A stretch of DNA of 64,000 nt from Massilibacteroides vaginae (lineage in GTDB: Bacteria; Bacteroidota; Bacteroidia; Bacteroidales; Tannerellaceae). This document shows positions 53,834-61,413 of this stretch, piece by piece; position 1 is the stretch's first letter, and every line of letters starts with the position of its first letter. The translations under genes were made by a program, and so were the position numbers. Location of the stretch: contig NZ_FXDJ01000009.1 of NCBI RefSeq assembly GCF_900178525.1, forward strand, positions 580,263 through 644,262, given 5' to 3'. The notes under the pieces are model-generated. The model was not told the DNA's origin, ran no database searches, and saw only the letters and a list, made by a program, of their open reading frames with translations.

Positions 53834-55597
53834 TTACATTGCTTCAATTCCTACCGGCATCAATGCTTGTATTCCGGTTTGAGGTGTAGCCGAATGAATT
53901 AATTTGAATGTTTCGTATTTGTCGCCTAAATAACTTTTGATCAGACTGATCTTTATTTCTTCCAATTTGCTTTCCAACAATTCGGTAAGGAAATCTTTGT
54001 TTGAGTTGTAGGCAATCACACTATAATCGTCCAGATCAGCCAACAAAGCGGCTTCTTCAATCGCGGTATCCACACCACCCAACTTATCAACCAATCCTCT
54101 TTCAAGCGCTTGTTCTCCGGTCCATACCCTACCTTGCCCGATAAAGTCTATTTCATTTTTTGTCATTCCGCGTCCTTCGGCACAACGACTAATGAACAAA
54201 TCATACGTACGCTCTACCGATGCCTGAATAATCGCTTTTTCACTGTCGGTCATTGGGCGTGACATATTTCCTATATCAGCCAAAGGATTTGTTTTAACCA
54301 CATCGGTAGTTAACCCTACTTTATCAAATAAACCGGCACTGTTCGGCAGAATACCAAACACCCCGATCGATCCTGTCAACGTAGTTGGCTCTGCTACAAT
54401 CTTATTGGCTCCGCACGAAATATAATACCCTCCGGAAGCAGCATAAGTTCCCATAGAAACGACTACGGGTTTCTTTTCTTTCAGTTCAATCACCTTTTTC
54501 CAAATCTGCTCAGAAATATAGGCGCTTCCTCCCGGAGAATTTACACGAAACACAACGGCTTTAATTTCGTCGTCTTTTGCCAGTTTCTGCAATTCGTCTC
54601 CTACCTTCTCGGTGATAAGTTGCGTACTGCCTCCCATTCCGGAAATCTGTTCCATAATTTGTCCTTCCGCATAAAGGATCGCGATCTTATCCGCTTTTAC
54701 TTTCTTTTTATCCTTAAGCATTCCCATTTTATTTGTATTGGCAACAATCAGTTTGCCATCAACGTCTTGTCCGGCTTTAACTTTCACCAGATTTTCCACG
54801 TCCGAACGATAACGAACGCCATCGGTCAACTTCATATCTACCGTGGCTTGTCCTTCTTCAAAAAATTTCCCTTCGTTAATAAAAGCAGTTAATTGTTCCT
54901 CGCCAATGGGACGACTGGCAAGTATCTTTGAAGTTATATTCTTCCATACAGATGCCTGATAGGATGAAATCTGTTCGCGGTTTTCGTCACTAAACTTCTT
55001 TAAGAAATAAGGTTCAACAGCACCTTTAAATGTTCCAACCTTAAATATCTCAAAATCTACCCCTATTTTATCAGCCAATCCGGTATAGAATAAACCAACA
55101 GAAGAAAGTCCATGCAACTCTACTCTCCCCAGCGGATTCACAAACACCGAATCTGCAACACTTGCCACATAGTAGCCGCCCTGCGTATAACTGTCGGCAT
55201 ACGAAATAATAAACTTACCACTTTCCTTAAAATCTTCCAACGCTTCACGAATAGCATTTAAAGTTGCCGTTGATGACGCCGTATTCGCTGTTTCAAGATA
55301 AATACCCTTAATATTATCATTCTCCTTTGCCAAACGAACCGACCGAAGAATTTTAGATAAAGACATGGACTCCTTCTCACCAAGCAGTTCTAATAAAGGA
55401 TTAGACACACTATTTTCGACAATAGCTCCATCCAACACAAGTTTAAACACCGTGTTTTGCTTTGGCTTATATTCAGACTCACCGATACTTGATGCCATAA
55501 TTCCGGTAAATACAAACGATCCCACAATAACAAGAACCAGCACACCCATCAATACCCCAAACATGGAAGCAAAGACACTCTTAAAAAATTGTTTCAT
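53834..55597 (-). CDS. sppA: Signal peptide peptidase SppA (long form)
   Basis: A 587-residue membrane-bound serine protease that degrades cleaved signal peptides. There is one N-terminal membrane segment (about 8-33) and two tandem protease-like halves. The catalytic lysine is K191 in KVGTFKGAVEP and the nucleophile S388 in TYAASGGYYIS, matching K209 and S409 of E. coli SppA in context. RVNSPGGSAYISEQ and TGSIGVFGILPN are further family motifs. Confidence 0.93.
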   Translation of the reverse strand: MKQFFKSVFASMFGVLMGVLVLVIVGSFVFTGIMASSIGESEYKPKQNTVFKLVLDGAIVENSVSNPLLELLGEKESMSLSKILRSVRLAKENDNIKGIYLETANTASSTATLNAIREALEDFKESGKFIISYADSYTQGGYYVASVADSVFVNPLGRVELHGLSSVGLFYTGLADKIGVDFEIFKVGTFKGAVEPYFLKKFSDENREQISSYQASVWKNITSKILASRPIGEEQLTAFINEGKFFEEGQATVDMKLTDGVRYRSDVENLVKVKAGQDVDGKLIVANTNKMGMLKDKKKVKADKIAILYAEGQIMEQISGMGGSTQLITEKVGDELQKLAKDDEIKAVVFRVNSPGGSAYISEQIWKKVIELKEKKPVVVSMGTYAASGGYYISCGANKIVAEPTTLTGSIGVFGILPNSAGLFDKVGLTTDVVKTNPLADIGNMSRPMTDSEKAIIQASVERTYDLFISRCAEGRGMTKNEIDFIGQGRVWTGEQALERGLVDKLGGVDTAIEEAALLADLDDYSVIAYNSNKDFLTELLESKLEEIKISLIKSYLGDKYETFKLIHSATPQTGIQALMPVGIEAM

Positions 55598-55870
55598 AAA
55601 ATTCAGCTGTATTAAATAAAAAATATATTGTTAAACCCTACTCTACTTTAGCCATTAACCAATAATAAACAACACGCATAAAAATCGTTTGGCAAATAAA
55701 TGCAACTTTTTTTACTCCACCAAACAAGACAATAAATAATTATCGATAAACAATAATTTCATCCACCCAAACACAAAAAAAAGAAAGATGTTACAAGTAG
55801 ATAAGGGCAAAAGAAATTATTGCCCCTACATTAATATAATAACAAAGACTTTTCCGCTGATCATACACAT
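55598..55870. other. Upstream region of sppA, no gene seen
   Basis: AT-rich. It contains a weak hairpin around 55797-55829 (GGGCAA / TTGCCC). Confidence 0.45.
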
Positions 55871-57090
55871 TGTCATCCTGAGCCTGTCGAAGGATCTCAT
55901 ACCAACCCCACTGTCATCTTGAGCTTGTCGAAAGATCTCATACCAATCCCATTGTCATCTTGAGCTTGTCGAAGGGTCTCATACCAATCCCGTTGTCACC
56001 CTGAGCTTGTCGAAAGATCTCATACCAACTGACTATTATTGAACGAAGCCCCATGCAGAGATCTCTCCACTCCGGTCGAGATGACAGGAGAGGGTAGGTC
56101 GAGATGACAGGGGAGGTGATCGCAACAACAAAGAGAAGCGGATCCTACCCGGAAAAGAGCGCGATGCCGCGCCAAGCGGCGAGCCGTGAAAAAACCGGCC
56201 TCACTGGATGAGCGTTAAAAAAAACACGGAGCGAAAGCGTTAAAAACAAATCGTTGTTTGAGCGTAGCGAGTTTCGATTTGTTTAGCGAAAGCGCAGTGT
56301 TTTTTAGCGAAGGAAGTGCAGCCTTGATCTTTTTTGCTTCGTTTTTTGGATCAAGCCAAAAAATGAAGTGGGGTCACAGGGGTGAAACCCCTTAAAACCC
56401 TGTCCCATCCACTGTCACCCTGAGCTTGTCGAAGGGTCTCATACCAATCCCATTGTCATCCTGAGCTTGTCGAAAGATCTCATACCATCTGACTATTTTT
56501 TAACGAAGCCCCATGCAGAGATCTCTCCACTTCGGTCGAGATGACAGGGGAGGGCGGTCGAGATGACAGGAGAGGGTAGGTCGAGATGACAGGGGAGGTG
56601 ATCGCAACAACAAAGAAAAGCGGATCCTACCCGGAAAAGAGCGCGATGCCGCGCCAAGCGGCGAGCCGTGAAAAAACCGGCCTCACTGGATGAGCGTTAA
56701 AAAAAACACGGAGCGAGAGCGTTAAAAACAAATCGTTGTTTGAGCGCAGCGAGTTTCGATTTGTTTAGCGAAAGCGCAGTGTTTTTTAGCGAAGGAAGTG
56801 CAGCCTTGATCTTTTTTGCTTCGTTTTTTGGATCAAGCCAAAAAATGAAGTGGGGTCGCAGGGGTGAAACCCCTTAAAACCCTGTCCCATCCACTGTCAC
56901 CCTGAGCTTGTCGAAGGGTCTCATACCAATCCCATTGTCATCTTGAGCTTGTCGAAAGATCTCATACCGTCTGACTATTATTGAACGAAGCTCTATGCAG
57001 AGATCTCTCCACTCCGGTCGAGATGACAAAGGGGGGATTGTCGAGATGACAAGAGAAGGTTGTTCGAGATGACAAGGAGGGGGATGGTCG
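55871..57090. repeat. Non-coding repeat island with about 482-bp tandem units
   Basis: It begins with four tandem 41-bp units (starts 55871, 55912, 55953 and 55994; TGTCATCCTGAGCTTGTCGA and variants). Then follow a module with CATGCAGAGATCTCTCCAC and a unique stretch of about 300 bp with nested inverted repeats (AAACAAATCG / CGATTTGTTT inside AAAAAACAC / GTGTTTTTT, then TTGATC / GATCAA). The set repeats at 56413-56894 with a 482-bp distance between matching points (56118 and 56600), and a third, partial copy starts at 56895. Copy 2 has an extra GGTCGAGATGACAGG-type unit of about 22 bp. Frames across it are repeat artefacts. Confidence 0.85.
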
Positions 57091-57238
57091 GGTTTAAAAA
57101 GGGGAACATTCATTATTCGTAGGGGCGAAAAATCTTTCGTCCTTTACCAAGAAAAATACGCAAACAAGAATCAAATTAACAATTGAAAAATAGCCATCAA
57201 TCAGCAGAGAAAAATCATTATACTATATAAATAAAAAG

Positions 57239-57378
57239 ATAACCTTTATCTTTCCGAAAATAACCTTTATTTCTCAAAAAATAACCTTTATGTTTTCAGC
57301 AACACTTACCGTAGTGACAACCAGCAATATACAAAAACATCAAAAAACAACAAATTATCCCCGATTTTAACTTAAATC
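57239..57378 (+). repeat. Phased 21-bp triple-motif element, copy D
   Basis: ATAACCTTTAT at 57239, 57260 and 57281, exactly 21 bp apart, the last followed by GTTTTC. The tail CCCCGATTTTAACTTAAATC ends at 57378, 98 bp from the start of motif three, against 99 bp in copy B. Confidence 0.8.
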
Positions 57379-57398
57379 TGCAAAAAAACGAACTAAAA

Positions 57399-57430
57399 AA
57401 AGGGCAGCCTCACGGCTACCCTTTCCCTTT
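57399..57430 (-). terminator. Terminator of the DUF3836 gene
   Basis: AAAGGGCAGCC and GGCTACCCTTT form a hairpin with a 4-base loop after the stop codon on the minus strand. Confidence 0.7.
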
Positions 57431-57452
57431 ACTTTGTGTGTTTATTGTTTAT

Positions 57453-57863
57453 TTATTGAAAAATACTATCGTAATTAGAAACCGGCAGGTTCATTTCCTG
57501 AACATTAAGACTGAAATCATTCTTAGATTTATTCCACATGGCATAAACAGAATTAATTTCATCACTTGCACCATTATAGGCATAAGTTGTTAAATAAAAA
57601 GGCTCCCAGTTTCCTGATTTCTTGTTCCAGCGAAAAGCTTTCTTTTCTGTAACTTTTCCGGCTTCATTATAGGCAAATTCATACTTTACCTCTTTATTAA
57701 GAAGACCTTCTTCCTGAAGGAATACCACTTTAGAAATTACTTTACCGTTTTCCTCCTTTGTATCATAAATATAGTTACGAGGAGACGATGCATTTATCGC
57801 AATACTGCAGATAAACATAGCTACAAGAGCAAAAATACTTTTTTTGAAAACTGACTTCTTCAT
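57453..57863 (-). CDS. DUF3836 family exported protein
   Basis: From the ATG at 57863 (MKKSVFKKSIFALVAMFICS) this is about 136 residues with a signal peptide ending near INAS. The rest is beta-rich: NYIYDTKEENGKVISKVVFL, EFAYNEAGKVTEKKAFRWN and YLTTYAYNGASDEINSVY. The repeated Y-x-Y-N pattern fits DUF3836, a small Bacteroidales secreted family of unknown role. Longer upstream starts are excluded by the promoter at 57891-57921. Confidence 0.75.
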   Translation of the reverse strand: MKKSVFKKSIFALVAMFICSIAINASSPRNYIYDTKEENGKVISKVVFLQEEGLLNKEVKYEFAYNEAGKVTEKKAFRWNKKSGNWEPFYLTTYAYNGASDEINSVYAMWNKSKNDFSLNVQEMNLPVSNYDSIFQ

Positions 57864-57890
57864 AACGATTTGTTTTATCATTTTGTAATA

Positions 57891-57921
57891 CAAATGTAGG
57901 CTCATTACCCGACATTCGCAA
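57891..57921 (-). promoter_or_regulatory. Promoter of the DUF3836 gene
   Basis: On the minus strand, -33 TTG (57919-57921), 20-bp spacer, -7 TACATTTG (57891-57898), placing transcription about 20 nt upstream of the ATG at 57863. Confidence 0.7.
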
Positions 57922-58167
57922 TATTGAAGTTTCATTTTGTAAGCGTTTTATATATATTTAACCATTCAATGCGGTTTTGAGCATATCAAATAATTCCATA
58001 AACAGATCGCCTCCTACAATATGATACAAAGATAGACTATTTTTCAGAAATATCTTTAATAAAAATAAAATACTACACCCTAACGTAGTGTTATTCAACG
58101 TATATCAAATTTAACAATTAAGTATTAAATTGAAAGCTATCGCACAAATATGGTCAGTATTAACACA
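57922..58167. other. Intergenic, no gene seen
   Basis: AT-rich gap of about 250 bp between two genes read in the same direction. No hairpin or repeat of note. Confidence 0.4.
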
Positions 58168-58845
58168 TTAGACTTCCCCTTTAAAGTCGTCGACGATATA
58201 ATTCAGGAATTTATTGAATGGATAGAGCTTTTGATAATCTGAAACACTTTCTTCAATCCAGTTTTTTTGTGTAAAAAACGCATTCGGCTTATAGGAAATA
58301 ACAGAGAAATCTTTAAGCCGTATTATATTATTGTAAGGAGAGTCCGGAAAACCTACCGGATTACGCTTTAACGACTCACCCTCAAGCGCCGGAAAAACGT
58401 TCTTGAAAGCAGGTTCTTCGATTATTTCCACAAACTCATCAATCTGGCTAAAAATCTCCTGACGCAGTTTTTTCAACAAAGGAGGCGGGGGCATCCAAAC
58501 TCCTCCGGAGAGCAAGCAGCCTCCGGGTTCAAGATGAAGATAGTAACCTCCCCGATCACTACCTCGCCCTCCCCGGGCAATATAAGCAGAGAAATAAGTC
58601 TTATAGGGCGTTTTATCCGGCGAAAACCGGATGTCTCTATAAATACGGTACAAACAGTTTTTGGCTTCCAATCCGGCAATATCCGGATCGAACAGAGCGA
58701 TCCGATTAATTAATTGTTGTACTTCTTCCGTAAATCCGGCTCTCAACACATCATAGCGTTTTTTATTTTCCTGAAACCACTCACGATAATTATTCTCTTT
58801 TAGTTCGGTCAAAAAGTCCAGTATTTCCGCGTTCATTTTATTCAT
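58168..58845 (-). CDS. DUF2461 domain protein
   Basis: A 225-residue cytoplasmic protein of the DUF2461 family (TIGR02453 type): EILDFLTELKENNYREWFQE, with NKKRYD after it, YRIYRDIRFSPDKTPYKTYF, and GGYYLHLEPGGCLLSGGVWM. No function is known for the family. It starts 31 bp downstream of the patatin gene in the same direction and is probably co-transcribed. Confidence 0.88.
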   Translation of the reverse strand: MNKMNAEILDFLTELKENNYREWFQENKKRYDVLRAGFTEEVQQLINRIALFDPDIAGLEAKNCLYRIYRDIRFSPDKTPYKTYFSAYIARGGRGSDRGGYYLHLEPGGCLLSGGVWMPPPPLLKKLRQEIFSQIDEFVEIIEEPAFKNVFPALEGESLKRNPVGFPDSPYNNIIRLKDFSVISYKPNAFFTQKNWIEESVSDYQKLYPFNKFLNYIVDDFKGEV

Positions 58846-58876
58846 TTATTTAAATCGTAAACATACATCTATTTAA

Positions 58877-61081
58877 TCAGAAATAGTAGCCCAGATTCAT
58901 ATAGAATTGGACTCTTTCGGAACGGTCGGATAAGCCTAAATTCACGCTTAACGGCCCTGCCACACTATTAAATCCATACCCTATGCTACCTCCCCAAATA
59001 TGTTTGCCATCCCATATTTTTTTAGGTGTATCGTGGTGTATCCCCCAATTACCAATAAGGGAAATAAAATGTTTTTTCCCTATACGCTGTCTGAGGTGTA
59101 GTTTGCCTACAAAAAGAGCATTCGACAAAACTTCAACTCTATTGATGCCCGCGAATGGCATTTGTTGCGGTGTATATTTTCCGAACACCTCGCCACCCAA
59201 AGCGTTCAGAAAGGGATAAGCCACATCATCACCAAACAACGCCCGTCCATAAGCGGAGGGAAGCAAGCTAAGGTGCGAGTTCAGTGGAATAATCGTAGCC
59301 GCGCAGGCAGAAATTGAAGTAAAGGGAGTATGACCTTTATATTTGACGAAATTATCGGTATAAATATCATACTGCAAACGGAGGGAAATACCTTTATTCG
59401 GGAAATAACCCCGGTCGAAAGTTTCGTAATGGGCTAAGGCGAAATAGCTGATAAAGTCTTCCGGCGACGGGTCATACTCTTGCGCTTCTCCCGAGAAGAG
59501 GAATCTTTTATAATCATAATATTCATATCGTATCCCGGTCTGAAATTTAAAATTCAGCCAGTTCATATCCGTATATCCAAATTGGGCAAGATGATGTAAA
59601 TAGGTGGTATTGTAATTTTTCTTCCCTCTATGGTAAATATCCAGGTCTTTATAATCAACCATATAAGAAAGGTTGAAATTTCGAAGCGGATTGTTTTCAA
59701 TTGTATAATCTAAGCGTGCATAGGAGCTTTCACTAACACGCCCTGTAATGGCAAAACGCGAACGAAACCGGGTTCTGTAATCGAGTGTCGCATTCAACAG
59801 CACGGCCATTATTTCCTCCGTATCAAACCGCAAACCCAGGTTCAGCGAACTCATAGCTTTAGGTTCGGCAATCAGATAAAGTTCATCCTGATTAGCTCCG
59901 GATAGTTTGTAGCTCACGTTGGCATAGAAATCTGTTCCTATCATAATATCCATTGCCTTTTTCAGCTGCGCAATCGTTACCGTACTGTTTTCTTTTAACT
60001 TACAAAGTGAAAGAAGCCACTTTTCATCACGCGCATCGATACCTTCAAAACGTATAGTACGTATAGTAATCGCTTCATCGTTTCCGGATACGAGCTCACC
60101 TCTCCCTTCTTTTTCGTCAGGCAGGAAATCATCCTCTATGCCGATTTTTTGTTTTAAGGTCACCAGCTCATCCCATTTCGACCGCGCCTCCTGCTCTCCG
60201 CGACAGGTCATTGTGTCCAATGCAGCAGAAGTGAAGCTCGCCGAATTGTAAGGAGACATGTTCGGGCGCAACAGCAAATCGGTAATATCTTTATTATTCT
60301 CATATTTATCCAAACCATGCAAAGCGATAATCTGCCCCACCACATCACCCGGCGTATTCAATCCCTTTAACACTTTCAGGTCACTCGTACCCAAATCAAC
60401 ACCTATGATAACCTCCGCACCCATGTTTCGGGCAATATCCGCAGGGTAATTATTATTCAATCCTCCGTCTACCAAAACCATGCTATCCAGACGAACCGGA
60501 TTAAATACCGCCGGAATCGCCATACTCGCCCGCATGGCCATAGGCAGACTACCTTGTGTAAAAACATACTCTTTCCCATCCACAACATCTACCGCCACAC
60601 AGGCAAAAGAGCTTCTGAAAGTTCTAAAATCGACGGCGTCATGATAACCCACTGTCAGATTAGAAAAAAGGTTCTGCAGATTTTGCCCCTTTATCACCCC
60701 CTTTATCACCCGATCTTTCTTGTCCTTGCCAAAAGGAAGCGATAATATATAACGTTCGGAAAGTTCTTTTTCCGGAAAAGACTGGCTACTGCGCTCAATC
60801 CGGTCACTCAAAAGCATAGTCCAATCCTGCGCCTTAACAATGCTATCAATCTCGGCAGGAGCATAACCGATAGAATAAAGTCCGCCAACGATAGCACCCA
60901 TACTCGTTCCCACCACATAATCTATAGGAATTCCGGCTTCCTCAATTACCTTAAGCACACCAATATGAGCAACCCCTTTCGCGCCACCACCCCCTAAAAC
61001 AACGGCAACTTTTTTGCGTTCACCGGCGAAGACCTGCAACACAAACAAAAAGAGTAAAAAAACACAAAAAGCTTTTTTCAT
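58877..61081 (-). CDS. Patatin-like phospholipase fused to an outer-membrane barrel (PlpD-like)
   Basis: A 734-residue protein with a signal peptide (MKKAFCVFLLFLFVLQVFAG). The patatin domain has an oxyanion loop GGGGAKGVAHIG (30-41), nucleophile S60 in GTSMGAIVGG and the catalytic Asp in VDGGLNNNYP. A POTRA-like segment follows (about 340-410, IRTIRFEGIDARDEKWLL) and then a BamA/TpsB-like barrel ending in VQFYMNLGYYF with the C-terminal Phe. This is the autotransporter type that places a lipase at the cell surface or outer membrane. Confidence 0.92.
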   Translation of the reverse strand: MKKAFCVFLLFLFVLQVFAGERKKVAVVLGGGGAKGVAHIGVLKVIEEAGIPIDYVVGTSMGAIVGGLYSIGYAPAEIDSIVKAQDWTMLLSDRIERSSQSFPEKELSERYILSLPFGKDKKDRVIKGVIKGQNLQNLFSNLTVGYHDAVDFRTFRSSFACVAVDVVDGKEYVFTQGSLPMAMRASMAIPAVFNPVRLDSMVLVDGGLNNNYPADIARNMGAEVIIGVDLGTSDLKVLKGLNTPGDVVGQIIALHGLDKYENNKDITDLLLRPNMSPYNSASFTSAALDTMTCRGEQEARSKWDELVTLKQKIGIEDDFLPDEKEGRGELVSGNDEAITIRTIRFEGIDARDEKWLLSLCKLKENSTVTIAQLKKAMDIMIGTDFYANVSYKLSGANQDELYLIAEPKAMSSLNLGLRFDTEEIMAVLLNATLDYRTRFRSRFAITGRVSESSYARLDYTIENNPLRNFNLSYMVDYKDLDIYHRGKKNYNTTYLHHLAQFGYTDMNWLNFKFQTGIRYEYYDYKRFLFSGEAQEYDPSPEDFISYFALAHYETFDRGYFPNKGISLRLQYDIYTDNFVKYKGHTPFTSISACAATIIPLNSHLSLLPSAYGRALFGDDVAYPFLNALGGEVFGKYTPQQMPFAGINRVEVLSNALFVGKLHLRQRIGKKHFISLIGNWGIHHDTPKKIWDGKHIWGGSIGYGFNSVAGPLSVNLGLSDRSERVQFYMNLGYYF

Positions 61082-61413
61082 TTAATCACTGTTTACAACA
61101 AACAAAAATAATGGCTTTATCTGACTAAAACCCTGATATTTGTATTAAAAAAAGATTAAACCACAATTCCCAAAGGAATAGGAGAAAGAAGTGAGTGAGA
61201 GAAGACAATTTATATTTATTAACATTTATTTTGATGTAATATCAATTTTTTATCTCTATAATTGCATGATTTATTTCTATATTTTAGATTTTAATTATTA
61301 GAGATTCTTTCATTTACATCCTCTAATACGTTATTATAGAGCAATAAAACAACCGGATCACGGGTTGTAGTGATTATTAAATATTTATTATTTGTTAACC
61401 TAATAAATTTATT
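61082..61413. other. Upstream region of the SusC-like gene
   Basis: AT-rich gap of about 330 bp with no ORF of coding character. No clear TAnnTTTG box with a spaced -33 was placed. A pair ACCGGATCACGGGTTGT just before the coding start is not a hairpin of note. Confidence 0.4.

Noticed and set aside
53834-55597. A missing catalytic lysine in SppA
   Set aside because: At first ASVADSV seemed to lack it, but the true catalytic lysine corresponds to K191 in GTFKGAVEP, which is present.
55871-56034. Four regular 41-bp repeats as a CRISPR array
   Set aside because: The units are contiguous with no unique spacers, recur elsewhere as scattered modules, and no cas genes are present.
56874-57113. A 79-codon minus-strand frame in the repeat island
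   Set aside because: It is a translation of the 41-bp repeat family (FDKLRVTVDGT and RQAQDD patterns), a known type of spurious call.
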